From: Desulfobacterales bacterium
GTDB lineage: Bacteria > Desulfobacterota > Desulfobacteria > Desulfobacterales > Desulfobacteraceae
DNA length: 47,017 bases
Reading direction: 5' to 3'
Assembly: GCA_022361535.1 (NCBI GenBank)
Contig: JAKSAU010000818.1
Span: 1 to 47,017 of the forward strand
Part shown: piece after piece, positions 1-9,293 of the stretch
Position numbering within the stretch: position 1 is the first letter of the stretch
Layout: each line of letters begins with the position of its first letter
Program-made: the position numbers and the translations under genes
Notes under the pieces: model-generated
Databases searched by the model: none
The model's input: the letters and a program-made list of their open reading frames with translations, nothing else
Told to the model about the DNA's origin: nothing

Positions 1-326
1 CCGAACTTTTCAGGTGGTCATTTATAGTTACATTTGAAAGAAGGAAGTCTATCACCCAGTCTTCAACTAAGCAAGTACTTAATCTCTACGATGACTTTCA
101 AAACCTATTATCCATATACAACCAAACTATATTTTAACTTTACTCGGCTAAACTTTAACAGAATACCTTATATGTAATGTTCTTCTACTTAGCAGAATAA
201 AATCTTTTTTTATTGATTTATCTTTAGCTGAAAGGAATAATTGTGCTTAAAAGATAAATTTTAAACCTTCAACAAAATTTGATCACCAAAGAATTGTAGC
301 TTCCCAATATGCTACGGAGGGTAAAA
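1..326. other. AT-rich region upstream of the pilin gene
   Basis: This stretch has no credible open frame on either strand and is strongly AT-rich. It must hold the promoter of the pilin gene. Pilin genes are often sigma-54 dependent, but I find no convincing GG-N10-GC element; the nearest (GG and GC around 235-246) has the wrong spacing. The window edge cuts off what lies further upstream. Confidence 0.4.
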
Positions 327-788
327 ATGACGAATTCTTTTGTAAAAAGTATTAAAGGATTTTCCTTAATTGAACTTATGATTGTAGTTGCAATCATAGG
401 CATTTTATCTGCTATCGCGATCCCCAATTTTATAAATTACCAGCTTAAATCTAAAACAGCTGAAGCAAAAACCAATCTTGGAACAATTAAAACCGTTCAA
501 GAGGCCTATAAGGCAGAGAACAGCAGTTATGTTGTTTGTACTGCAAGCCCGAATGCGACTCCCAACACGTCCAAGCAGCCCTGGGTTGACCAGGGTGGCG
601 GATTCGGTGCCATAGGTTTCATACCGCTTGGAGACGTTTACTATTCATATGCTGTAACAAGCGTTGACACTGCCACTTCATTTACTGCCACGGCAACCGG
701 CAATTTGGATGGGGATGCCACCAGTGCAGTTTATACCATAACCCAGTCATCAACCCTTTCAGGCCCTGTACCGTCAGGAGCATTTTAA
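327..788 (+). CDS. pilA: Type IV pilin (prepilin with class III signal peptide)
   Basis: This is a major-pilin-like structural protein. It is made as a prepilin, cut and N-methylated by the PilD prepilin peptidase, and assembled into a type IV pilus for adhesion or twitching. The prepilin motif is plain: a short basic leader ending in Gly11, then FSLIELMIVVAIIGIL, with Glu at mature position 5 and one hydrophobic helix. Residues after about 45 form a small globular domain rich in Thr, Ser and Ala. The start was moved from the ATG at 309 to the ATG at 327 because GGAGGG at 316-321 sits five bases before it. At 153 residues it is of normal pilin length. No pilus assembly genes are near, so major or minor pilin cannot be decided. 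There is no clear terminator after it. Confidence 0.88.
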   Translation: MTNSFVKSIKGFSLIELMIVVAIIGILSAIAIPNFINYQLKSKTAEAKTNLGTIKTVQEAYKAENSSYVVCTASPNATPNTSKQPWVDQGGGFGAIGFIPLGDVYYSYAVTSVDTATSFTATATGNLDGDATSAVYTITQSSTLSGPVPSGAF

Positions 789-1005
789 AAAATAAAAACC
801 TAAAATAAATCTATAGATCTATAAATCAGTTACCTTGCTTGATTTTGGATAATAGACAGGTTAATTTTTCGATTTAAGTGTACAAAAATGCCATACTTAT
901 CCTTTTCATTTATTGTAATTGACGGATTCCAAATGGCAGCCTATTAAACCATTTCAACTATTATACTGTTATGACAAAGATGAAGATGTTTTAAGTATAT
1001 TAATA

Positions 1006-1335
1006 ATGAAACGAATATTATGTACTGAGTGCAGTGAGCAAATTAGGGAGAAAAAAGATTTAGTTGTTGCTGGAAAGCTTATGCAGCCGTATCATAAACT
1101 GTGCTTAGAGCAACCTAATAGTAATCTTGGAAAACTGCATAAATTTACAGGCAAATTCCCTGTTGGAATTAGATTTTGGTTTCTAATAGCCATTGGAAAT
1201 GGCTTTTTAGGTGAAGTATTGAGAAGAAACCCAGAATCATTCTCGTTGTTAGTGTTCTTTAGTCTACTCTTCAACGTCATATTTATAGGTGCTCGTATCG
1301 GTATTTATTTTAGCTATGAGCAATATTTAGAATAA
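1006..1335 (+). CDS. Small putative zinc-binding membrane protein
   Basis: I do not recognise the family. The N-terminus has a CTEC pair followed about 25 residues later by HKLC, a spacing that could bind one zinc ion. Two hydrophobic segments follow (FWFLIAIGNGFLGEVL, then a longer one containing LLVFFSLLFNVIFIGA), so the protein probably sits in the inner membrane with the metal site in the cytoplasm. The start is uncertain. The frame opens with a TTG at 919, but the ATG at 1006 gives a compact 109-residue protein that starts just before the CxxC; neither has a good Shine-Dalgarno. It stands alone between the pilin gene and the convergent stress-kinase operon. Confidence 0.5.
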   Translation: MKRILCTECSEQIREKKDLVVAGKLMQPYHKLCLEQPNSNLGKLHKFTGKFPVGIRFWFLIAIGNGFLGEVLRRNPESFSLLVFFSLLFNVIFIGARIGIYFSYEQYLE

Positions 1336-1499
1336 TATAAAAGGCCTACCCAGCCGCTTCACCCCGTTTGAGTTTCTTTTAGTACGCCACGTTAACAGAT
1401 TACATTTGATACACGACTATCTTATTTCTTGCAGATTCAACCAAGACAGCCCATTTGCAAGCACACTTTCATTGAAATGGATGTTCTTTGATTCTACGG

Positions 1500-3833
1500 T
1501 CAGGCATCCTTAAATTTATTAGCCAGATCATTGTCTATGACATAGATGCAGACCTCATTGGCTCCCTGTTGGGTATACCCGAATTTTGTTGACAGATTGT
1601 CCATTAAAAATTTTACATCGCGTTTGATTCGCTTGTCATGGGCCTTGAAATCCTCAGTATCAAAATCCTTGATAGCCCGCCTGAAATTCTCATTGTCGAT
1701 AAACGGTTCCAAAACCCGCTTTTTAAGGTTATGTACATACCGTTCGTACAGGGACTGGAATAATCTAGTTTCTATAATATCCTTATCTTCGATCATAATT
1801 TCATGAGACAAGGTCAAAGTTGTAAACTCTTTTAAGACATCATCCCTGATGTCCTGGCGCCTTTTCTTATCAGCATTTTCAGACAAAAGTCGATTTTCAA
1901 TACTTTCAAGAAACTCTTCTGTGACATGAATCTCTTCTTTGGTGAAAATACAGTCCACAATCGAGTCAAACTCGTTGGTTACAGCTGTGATGTAATTTTT
2001 TATATCTTTGCCTATCTGCTCCTCATTGTAATAATACAGCGATTCTTTGACCTGCTGGAGAATGGAATAATCATACATGCGCAGCAGCGAAGATAGAAAC
2101 CCTTGTGGGATCATCTTTCTAGGCTGGTCATCGAGTTTGTTAAAAAAGGTGCACAGATCCGGCATGCTGATCAGCCGATCTTCTTTTGCATACTTTGAGT
2201 AGAACTGGTCAAAAATCTTAATTGAATCCCTGCCTGACAGCCCTTCTTTACCGTAAATCTCTGACTCAGCAATGATCTTTTTCATCATTTTCTTATCCAG
2301 GGCCTTTGTATCTGTATCATCAAGCCATTTGGGAATATTTCCTGAAAAAAGTTCCATTTTCAGCAACATCAATCGTTCATCACAAAAATTAAGGTACTTT
2401 TTAGGATCTTTTATCCACTCCTCCAAGGCCAGTGATTTTTTCCCAATACGGGTACAGATAATAATCCGGGCAAAGTTCTCCAGAACCATAGGTAAAAAAC
2501 TGCCTTCAATATGGCGACCAAAAATATTAAGGTAAATTTTAACCTCAGTATTCACATCCAAGACATAAGGAATATCAATGTATTGAATACGATCCTCAAA
2601 TGAAGGAAAATCCCTTAGATTCCGTTTGTCTTCCGGATTCATCAAGGCAAAGAACAATGCATCAACCCGTTCTTCGACGTTTTCTACTTTATGGACACCC
2701 TCGGAAATAATATTATGCAACTCTACCATCCGCTCAACATTATGGGATTTAATATCCATAAGGGCATAGATCCCGTTGTGAATCTTGGCATGTGAAGAGT
2801 AAATATAATTAATGACATTGGAATCCTGAAACAGGGCATTAATTCGTCCCTGGAGCATCTGATTCAGGATAAAATTCCGCCTTAAGGGTTTATCCCCTGG
2901 ATTAAAAACAGAAATGCCATTTCCAATGCGCCGGTTAAAATAGTATGGCCGGGCATAGAGCATACCAAACACCTTGGCAGGACTTCCCAAGCGTTCAAGC
3001 AGGCTTTGATAAATGGATGAACAAATCGTGCAGACCTCTTCCTTAAAAACCCATTCATACTGCTTTTCGGTAAAGAGTTTCCATTTGAATTCATCATTTT
3101 TAATCAACTCATCAAGCACACTTCTTCGTTGATCCTTCGGGATCACCAGAAAGGGGTTATCATGACAGAGACAAGGTACTTCTATATATTCCTGATCCGT
3201 GTCATCAAAAGAGAGTTCTTTATGAGCTGTCTCCGGTTTTCCGTCACTATCTCCATCTATGTATTGAATGAGTTTTTCAAAGGTGGAAATACTCATCACA
3301 GATTTTTCTTTGCCTTTAAGCGCCCCAATATCCAGTCGCCAAACCACCTCATAGCGTAGTCCTTCCTCGGTATTGGCATATTCCTCGAACTTAGTCAGCA
3401 AATTGTTTAAAAATGTGGATTTTCCACAGCCATGCGGCCCGTAGAATACATAGATTCGGTTCTGCTGAGCACCATGGCGCAGGTATTCCATCTGCTTCAT
3501 AAATCGATTTGCAAAAAGCATATCCGGGAAATATGGATTGTTTGAATCTTCCACAAAAAGACGGGTACAATCGTATTTAGTCATGGCCATCTGATCGATG
3601 TCCTGAACTACCGATGGATCGATCTCATCCACATAACTTTTGATCATATCGTGGAATGACTGAAAAATATTCCTTAGAATACGTGATGGATTGTCTTTAA
3701 GCAGATTTAAGAATTCCTGAAATGATACGGGTTTCAGCCGCTGATAATCTTGTATATTTTTATCAAGGAACTCAAGGGCCTGGCCCACTGAATCAGCAAC
3801 AGAGGTCTCTTGTGTAGGTGAGTTGGGGTCCAT
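1500..3833 (-). CDS. Divergent PrkA-family AAA ATPase/serine kinase-like protein
   Basis: A second, distant member of the PrkA (YeaG) family, a group of AAA-fold proteins with reported Ser/Thr kinase activity. The Walker A motif GPHGCGKST is at residues 132-140, after a 130-residue N-terminal helical region. The family's long C-terminal helical and kinase-like part fills the rest of the 777 residues, about 90 more than the paralogue at 6931-8994. A cysteine group (C221, C223, H224, then C268, C271) inserted after the Walker A region could bind zinc. It is the last gene of the operon, starting six bases after the SpoVR stop codon, with GGAGG 12 bases before the ATG. Membership rests on the AAA motif, size and operon partners; kinase activity is inferred only. 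Confidence 0.75.
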   Translation of the reverse strand: MDPNSPTQETSVADSVGQALEFLDKNIQDYQRLKPVSFQEFLNLLKDNPSRILRNIFQSFHDMIKSYVDEIDPSVVQDIDQMAMTKYDCTRLFVEDSNNPYFPDMLFANRFMKQMEYLRHGAQQNRIYVFYGPHGCGKSTFLNNLLTKFEEYANTEEGLRYEVVWRLDIGALKGKEKSVMSISTFEKLIQYIDGDSDGKPETAHKELSFDDTDQEYIEVPCLCHDNPFLVIPKDQRRSVLDELIKNDEFKWKLFTEKQYEWVFKEEVCTICSSIYQSLLERLGSPAKVFGMLYARPYYFNRRIGNGISVFNPGDKPLRRNFILNQMLQGRINALFQDSNVINYIYSSHAKIHNGIYALMDIKSHNVERMVELHNIISEGVHKVENVEERVDALFFALMNPEDKRNLRDFPSFEDRIQYIDIPYVLDVNTEVKIYLNIFGRHIEGSFLPMVLENFARIIICTRIGKKSLALEEWIKDPKKYLNFCDERLMLLKMELFSGNIPKWLDDTDTKALDKKMMKKIIAESEIYGKEGLSGRDSIKIFDQFYSKYAKEDRLISMPDLCTFFNKLDDQPRKMIPQGFLSSLLRMYDYSILQQVKESLYYYNEEQIGKDIKNYITAVTNEFDSIVDCIFTKEEIHVTEEFLESIENRLLSENADKKRRQDIRDDVLKEFTTLTLSHEIMIEDKDIIETRLFQSLYERYVHNLKKRVLEPFIDNENFRRAIKDFDTEDFKAHDKRIKRDVKFLMDNLSTKFGYTQQGANEVCIYVIDNDLANKFKDA

Positions 3834-3839
3834 GATCTC

Positions 3840-5489
3840 TTATACCTCCCGCTTGGTCAATTTTCGATTATCCATGACATAGCGCATCCGCTTCCATTCA
3901 AATTTTTTAGGGAGCTGTGAGCCAGCGGTTTTCGATCCGGCAGCCGGATCCCAAAAATTTATATAAGCCTTGTCGTCAGGGGCTTCAGCAACCGGTTCAC
4001 TGGTTTCAAGATGTATGGGCCCGCCCCATAAAAACTCAATACCGATCATGGTGTTTTCAATGTAATCTTTTTTCAAAGGCTTCCCTTCAAATTTATGATC
4101 CAGATAAAGTATCCCATCCTTTGTTTTTGCCTCATCTACATTTATGATAGGAGGATGGTAGAGGGTGTTGATAATCATATCCCTGTAGTCATCAGCTCTC
4201 TTGGACTTGATATAGTACTCCCAAGTCATCCGCTGTTTGTTAAACCTTTTTCCTGTAACAAAAAGCTTGTGGCGAGTTAAAAACTCCTGGTCAATGAATT
4301 GATTTATGAACGTAAAATCATTCATATTTTCCCTGACCTTGAAGATATAGTTTTGTCCCTGTCCTTTTTCTGAATCATAGTGCTTTTTTTTCACTTCATC
4401 TTTGAGTGAAAAATAGTCGTAAGAATAACAGCCTCTATCTTCCATATCTTCAATATGCTGAAACAATCTTAACCCTAAAGCATAAGGGTTTAGCCCAACT
4501 TTAGGCATGGATGTGACTGCAGCATTAACCTTTGCATAATCGGCTTCATGTCCTGATATACGGTCATCTCTCATAAACAAATATTCATGCCAATAACTGG
4601 CCCAGCCTTCATTCATGATCTTTGTCCGGATCTGTGGCTGAAAATAAAGGGATGTACTCCTGACAACTTGAATAACGGACTTCATCCATTGATTTTCTTC
4701 AGCCCTTAAAAATGGAGAATGCCTGATGATATACTCCATGACATCCAATTGATCTTTTCCCTTGCGGACCCGGGCTTTTTTATACAACTCCTCAAACTCA
4801 GGATATTTGGAGATCACAGGATCAAAAAAGTCTTCCCCGTTTTTTTTCCACTCATTGTACCTTGAAATTTCCTTGAGATATGTATTGTGCGAGACCTGCT
4901 TGATTTTCTGTAAGAAAATATCAAAGTAATAATCCTGCTTGGACAATTTCCTTGGTGTTTCAGATCTTACGGTTCGATCCAACTCCTCATGAAACCCAAC
5001 CAGATTATCTATACCACGGGCAAACTCAATCACGTAGTCTACCCAACGACGCCCCTTTTCACTGCGCAATTGTGCAATAAGACGCTTATCAGCCAAGGCC
5101 TGGCCAGTCAGGTCAACATCCCAGGTATTCCTATAAAACAGATTATTCTGAAAAAAATCGATATGACCCAGAACATGATAAAAAATCATAACATTAAGCC
5201 AATCAGGATTGTTATCATTATAATAAGAAATGGCGGGTCTTGTGTTTATCACTGTTTCATATGGATTGGACGGATAGGCTTCGTACATGCCTTTTCCTGA
5301 GAGCACACGTACGTCATGGACCCAGTAGTCATATAGGGTGGGGATCATGACCTTGGGACTTAGCTCGATCATATCCCGGTTGGTAACAATATATTCAAGG
5401 GTTTCATCGTCAAAGGTCAGTCCGGCGTCTCTTGCCCTGACCTTGCACTCTTCCATGATCTGTTTGACATGTTGGCTGACAAGTTCCAT
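3840..5489 (-). CDS. SpoVR family protein (YcgB-like)
   Basis: Homologue of Bacillus SpoVR and E. coli YcgB. The biochemical function is unknown, but the family is tied to spore cortex formation in Bacillus and, elsewhere, to stress responses together with YeaG and YeaH. Family signatures are visible: the region around FYHVLGHIDFF (His105 and His109, a metal-site-like HxxxH) and NEGWASYWHE at 293-302, a second conserved block typical of this family. At 549 residues it is slightly longer than E. coli YcgB. It lies third in the operon after the YeaH-like gene (54-base gap) and just before the second PrkA-like gene (six-base gap). An AGGCAGG element precedes the ATG. Nothing else suggests sporulation here. 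Confidence 0.93.
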   Translation of the reverse strand: MELVSQHVKQIMEECKVRARDAGLTFDDETLEYIVTNRDMIELSPKVMIPTLYDYWVHDVRVLSGKGMYEAYPSNPYETVINTRPAISYYNDNNPDWLNVMIFYHVLGHIDFFQNNLFYRNTWDVDLTGQALADKRLIAQLRSEKGRRWVDYVIEFARGIDNLVGFHEELDRTVRSETPRKLSKQDYYFDIFLQKIKQVSHNTYLKEISRYNEWKKNGEDFFDPVISKYPEFEELYKKARVRKGKDQLDVMEYIIRHSPFLRAEENQWMKSVIQVVRSTSLYFQPQIRTKIMNEGWASYWHEYLFMRDDRISGHEADYAKVNAAVTSMPKVGLNPYALGLRLFQHIEDMEDRGCYSYDYFSLKDEVKKKHYDSEKGQGQNYIFKVRENMNDFTFINQFIDQEFLTRHKLFVTGKRFNKQRMTWEYYIKSKRADDYRDMIINTLYHPPIINVDEAKTKDGILYLDHKFEGKPLKKDYIENTMIGIEFLWGGPIHLETSEPVAEAPDDKAYINFWDPAAGSKTAGSQLPKKFEWKRMRYVMDNRKLTKREV

Positions 5490-5543
5490 TTGGCCTGCCT
5501 TTCTTTTTATATCACCAAAAGCTGATCACCAAACCGATAAAAA

Positions 5544-6722
5544 TCAGGAAATAAGGGTTTTTATGCCCTGAATAATCCTGGAATCATCCACATTTTCTGC
5601 CATGACATCGAGCTTGAGGTGGTCTTTATGCTTTTCCAGCAATCCGGAATTCTTCAAATATTTTTCAACTTCAGTTTGCTTTGAACCCACATAGGAATGT
5701 TCTACAATCGTAATTCCAATACGGGCAACATACCGCATCATCTTTTCAATTTCAGCTAAGGTCTGGGTGCCTTCCTTATCCCAGTCATCCCCGTCAGTAC
5801 CGTGAAATACATAAATATTGTAATCCCTATCCAGGCTTTCGCGCTCAACAATATCATTGACCAGCTTAAAGGCAGAAAAGACTTTGGTACCCCCTGCCAC
5901 CTTGTAAGAATAATATTTATAAAAGTCAGACACTTCCTTTGCTTCTGTATCATGAAGAATGAACCGGGTTTCCACCTGTTTATCATACTGGTACATAAGC
6001 CAGGAATAGAGCATAACATGCTGGGAAACCACAGCTTCTGTAACCTTGCCCCCCATGGATCCTGAATAATCCCGAAGGAAGAAGACCAGTGCCTGAGACT
6101 CATAATCTTTTTCCCTGGATAAAATCCTATAAACAAGATCTTGGGGAGAGACGATGAAATCTGCAGGATTTATATCAGAAACATCCGGTATACGTCCCAA
6201 AGCAATATTGGTCTGGACAATCTGCTTGAGGGTGGCTTTTTTATCCAGTATCTGGCCCACCCCTTTATTTTTGTCAGTTAAATCATAGATGTACCTGGCC
6301 AACGTTCTTTTTTTACCCTTGTCCTGAAGATTAGGCAGCTCAAAATCCTGGGACAGTACTTTACCAAGCTCATAGGCATTGGATTCAAATTCATGCTCTC
6401 CGCCCTCACCTTCCCCAGGGCCTTCCCCAGATCCTTCTCCTTCTCCGTCACCTTGACCCTCTTCAGGGCGAACCGGTTGCTCACCTATGATATCCCCTTC
6501 TTCACCTTCTCCGGTCCCACTGGAAGGCTCTCCTTCACCGGTTTCAGGATCAAAAGAAGGTTCATCATGGACAAACTTCTCTTCTACGGTAGTTGGTACC
6601 ACGATAATCTTTTCTTTTCCGCCAGTTCCGGGTTTAACAATCCGGCCAATACGGATTTTCCGGTTAAACCCGTCCTCTTCCCGCTGCCGGTCACGCTCAA
6701 GAAGTTCATCAAGGGTTATCAT
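5544..6722 (-). CDS. yeaH: YeaH/YhbH family protein (DUF444, vWA-like)
   Basis: DUF444 protein, the usual partner of the PrkA/YeaG kinase. The C-terminal half has a von Willebrand A-like fold: DYSGS at 218-222 fits the MIDAS motif DxSxS, and GGTKVF about 50 residues later supplies the expected threonine. The N-terminal region ends in a Gly/Glu-rich low-complexity linker (about residues 61-110). At 392 residues it is a little shorter than E. coli YeaH. AAGGAG lies nine bases before the ATG. It is second in the operon, between prkA (208-base gap) and spoVR, the conserved partner set. The exact molecular role in this family is not established. Confidence 0.93.
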   Translation of the reverse strand: MITLDELLERDRQREEDGFNRKIRIGRIVKPGTGGKEKIIVVPTTVEEKFVHDEPSFDPETGEGEPSSGTGEGEEGDIIGEQPVRPEEGQGDGEGEGSGEGPGEGEGGEHEFESNAYELGKVLSQDFELPNLQDKGKKRTLARYIYDLTDKNKGVGQILDKKATLKQIVQTNIALGRIPDVSDINPADFIVSPQDLVYRILSREKDYESQALVFFLRDYSGSMGGKVTEAVVSQHVMLYSWLMYQYDKQVETRFILHDTEAKEVSDFYKYYSYKVAGGTKVFSAFKLVNDIVERESLDRDYNIYVFHGTDGDDWDKEGTQTLAEIEKMMRYVARIGITIVEHSYVGSKQTEVEKYLKNSGLLEKHKDHLKLDVMAENVDDSRIIQGIKTLIS

Positions 6723-6930
6723 GGCTGGAGTCTCCTTAGTTTTATCTTAAAGAAAATCATGCACTGTAAATTAGAATTTCTTGCTACTACGAATCGGAAT
6801 AGCAGCTAACATGGTTTTTCTTTTTTTATTGGTCTATATCCTAAATCCAAACTTTTTAGCCTGAATTTGGATAAACTTTTGCCCAGATACGAGGCGTAAC
6901 CTAAAAGCCAGAGCCAATAACGGTCAAACA
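6723..6930. other. Spacer between prkA and yeaH-like gene
   Basis: This 208-base spacer inside the operon contains no gene. It has a small inverted repeat, ATCCAAA at 6845-6851 and TTTGGAT at 6866-6872, without a following T-run, so it is not a convincing terminator. An internal promoter for yeaH is possible but not identified. Confidence 0.3.
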
Positions 6931-8994
6931 TCATTTGTCATCCTCTTGGCTGCAGAAATATTCTATTGTCTTTTGTGCACAGGTTGGACAATATCCCAAC
7001 TTCTGATCCATTGTAAAAATCATCCTATCGTACAATTTCTGATTTTCTTCATTGGTCCGGTTGGCAAGAGCTCCGATCAAAGAACCAGCTCCTGCAATAT
7101 CTGATTTGAGCCTTACATCTGTAATCGCCTTAACCAGTTCAAGGTTATCCATAAAGTCATAATTTGCATCCACAGAAAGCTTTTGGCCGTATATTTTGCG
7201 GATAGAATTTCTAAATGAAGCACGCTGTTCCTCAGTTTTCAGTCCAAGGCGCTCTTCAACATTCTTGATATACCGTTCGTCAATCTTTAAAGCCCTCAGT
7301 TCACCTGTCTGTGGGTCCTTATATTTCCACATCATGTCAGGACCAAGATGCTCGGCATCCACTCCGATGATCATATTGACATAATTGAGTACATCCTTTT
7401 TGATGGCTAAAGGTTCATCCATATAAGCATTGAACATCTCGGTCATGATCCGCTCCCTGTAAAGACCACGGGCGATTTTAAGATCCTCCATGAACTTGGT
7501 ACGGTCTGCAGGTTCCTGAACATAATCCAGGACGATCCGTTCCAATGCATTGAAAATATCCAAGGCAAACATGCACTTGCCGTCATTGGTTTCCGAGGAT
7601 TCTAAAAGCAGCTGAACAGCCCGGCCTAAATTCCGCTGCCCAAGTCCTTTTTGGCCGAACCGTTTTGTAATTTCCGTATCCTGGTTTAACTGGTCAATCA
7701 GTTCGGCAAGAGTTTTTAAGCTCTTTTCACCCGCAACCTCGCCTGCAGCCAATTTCATTGTTTCAACCGGTGTAAGTTTATCCGATCTGGGCAGGCGGGT
7801 TAGAACCGCACCTACAGAAGCAGCATAGTTCAGGTTGGGGTCCTGATGAAGCACTTCCTGATCCAAGGAACGCTTCACATCGGTGCCAATTGCATACTCA
7901 GTTAGTGTTTCCTGGATCTTATAATCCGTATTGTGTGCTACATAGCAAATCCGGCATCTATCCACGATTGGGGCTTCTTCACGCTCTGATAAAAAGGTGT
8001 TGAATTCCGAATTATTAGACGTAGCAACAATCAATGTATCAATAGGCCATTTGAATCCGTCCAGTTCAATCATCCGGTTTTGGATAACCCCAAGATACAC
8101 TTGCACCAAATCTTTTTTATTTTTATAAATCTCATCAGAAAAGTGAATGCCTCCGCCGGCCACCCGGGCGAGAGCGCCTCGTCTTAAATCGAACCGGTAT
8201 GGGTTATTGGAATCCGATATATGAAGCAAACGCTGAATAGATTCTTCGCCCATGAGGTCTACTGCAGATGAGGTTATTTTATCCTTTGCCGGATACTTAC
8301 CGGTAATCGTTCCTAAACTTTCAATTAGTGGTACCGGTACGATATCTATAAAGTCCATCATCTTGGTCGGGTCATTATCACAGTATTCCCGAATCTGATT
8401 CCATATGTAAGCGGAACAGGCACCAAGCGGACGGTACTTATCATAAAGATTTTCAATTGATTTGTCTTTGAACTTGAAGCGCTTAGACAAATAGGTCATT
8501 GAGGCGTCCCTGTTTTCTTTAAAACTCATGGCAAGTACCATGGGATCTTCATACGTCTGGGATTCTATCTCGGTGATTCTTCCATAACCGCCAATCTTAT
8601 CTAACCCCTTGAACTTGAACGTGTATTTCATATTCTGAGGTATGGATAAAAACTCCCTGTACCGGGCACACATATATTCTACAAAGAAAGTTTTACCGTT
8701 ACCCGGCTCACCAACCAAGACAAAAGCCATTTCTCTTGATGAGCCGCCTTCGGATGCATCTTTTACAAAAGATACAAATGAATTGATTTCGTCATACATT
8801 CCCACCAGGTGTTTTTTTCCCCTGCTGAATAGATCGAACTGATAGGTTGTTTTACCTTTGACCGTAACTTTGCGGATACCTGCGTCCAGGATCATCCTGG
8901 ATACGCCTTGAAAGGCATCTTCAAAAATCCGGTCTCCCTTCTTTACAGCTTCTACATGATGAACAAAGGATTTGGGATCTGTTTTAATGGCCAT
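6931..8994 (-). CDS. prkA: PrkA family serine protein kinase (YeaG-like)
   Basis: Canonical PrkA/YeaG kinase: an AAA ATPase-like N-terminal domain and a C-terminal kinase-like helical domain, active in the cytoplasm in starvation and nitrogen-stress responses. The Walker A motif GEPGNGKT falls at residues 95-102 of the chosen start. The conserved FVEYMCARYREFL region, ATSNNSEF and the arginine-rich sensor segments follow. The C-terminus carries CPTC plus one further Cys, a possible metal site. The start was moved from 9024 to the ATG at 8994 because GGGAGGG lies just four bases upstream; the protein is then 687 residues. It is the first gene of the prkA-yeaH-spoVR-prkA-like operon, behind a hairpin leader and a good promoter. 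Confidence 0.95.
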   Translation of the reverse strand: MAIKTDPKSFVHHVEAVKKGDRIFEDAFQGVSRMILDAGIRKVTVKGKTTYQFDLFSRGKKHLVGMYDEINSFVSFVKDASEGGSSREMAFVLVGEPGNGKTFFVEYMCARYREFLSIPQNMKYTFKFKGLDKIGGYGRITEIESQTYEDPMVLAMSFKENRDASMTYLSKRFKFKDKSIENLYDKYRPLGACSAYIWNQIREYCDNDPTKMMDFIDIVPVPLIESLGTITGKYPAKDKITSSAVDLMGEESIQRLLHISDSNNPYRFDLRRGALARVAGGGIHFSDEIYKNKKDLVQVYLGVIQNRMIELDGFKWPIDTLIVATSNNSEFNTFLSEREEAPIVDRCRICYVAHNTDYKIQETLTEYAIGTDVKRSLDQEVLHQDPNLNYAASVGAVLTRLPRSDKLTPVETMKLAAGEVAGEKSLKTLAELIDQLNQDTEITKRFGQKGLGQRNLGRAVQLLLESSETNDGKCMFALDIFNALERIVLDYVQEPADRTKFMEDLKIARGLYRERIMTEMFNAYMDEPLAIKKDVLNYVNMIIGVDAEHLGPDMMWKYKDPQTGELRALKIDERYIKNVEERLGLKTEEQRASFRNSIRKIYGQKLSVDANYDFMDNLELVKAITDVRLKSDIAGAGSLIGALANRTNEENQKLYDRMIFTMDQKLGYCPTCAQKTIEYFCSQEDDK

Positions 8995-9004
8995 TTTACC
9001 CTCC

Positions 9005-9036
9005 CATTGGCAGCAAGGCGGCAAATGCTGCCGATT
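9005..9036 (-). promoter_or_regulatory. Hairpin in the prkA leader just before the ribosome binding site
   Basis: GGCAGCA (9009-9015) and TGCTGCC (9026-9032) form a perfect 7-bp stem with a 10-base loop in the prkA transcript. The stem ends about five bases before the GGGAGGG ribosome binding site, so folding could limit ribosome access or protect the message. This is a prediction from sequence only. Confidence 0.4.
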
Positions 9037-9153
9037 CTGTGGTTGGAATTTGTAAAATCACTTACCCGGTGGACTATTTTCGCCGTTATCCGGGCGAGAC
9101 GGTTACTGGTTTATACAGGATTGAGCGTTTTTGAATCGAAAATCTTAAGTAAA

Positions 9154-9182
9154 AATATAACAACTGAAAAAATCACTGTCAA
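9154..9182 (-). promoter_or_regulatory. Sigma-70 type promoter of the prkA operon
   Basis: On the minus strand a perfect -35 box TTGACA (9177-9182) is followed after 17 bases by TATATT (9154-9159). Transcription would begin near 9147 and give a leader of roughly 150 bases that contains the hairpin at 9009-9032. This is among the best-matching promoters in the window. Confidence 0.6.
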
Positions 9183-9293
9183 ACACTAATCGAAAGGATG
9201 GTTGTAGCTGATAAACGCTTTCTCCCTTTAAGATTTTGTGGTAACAGTATAGTATTTAACTTAAAATTTAAATCTGAATTAGCTCATAAGACA

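Noticed and set aside
1500..5489. Sporulation locus
   Set aside because: SpoVR and PrkA names come from Bacillus; these families are widespread in non-sporulating bacteria and no other spore gene is present.
9008..9022. Sigma-54 promoter for the nitroreductase gene
   Set aside because: The GG-N10-GC spacing fits, but the sequence is part of the prkA leader hairpin, the rest of the match is poor, and it lies about 270 bases before the gene.
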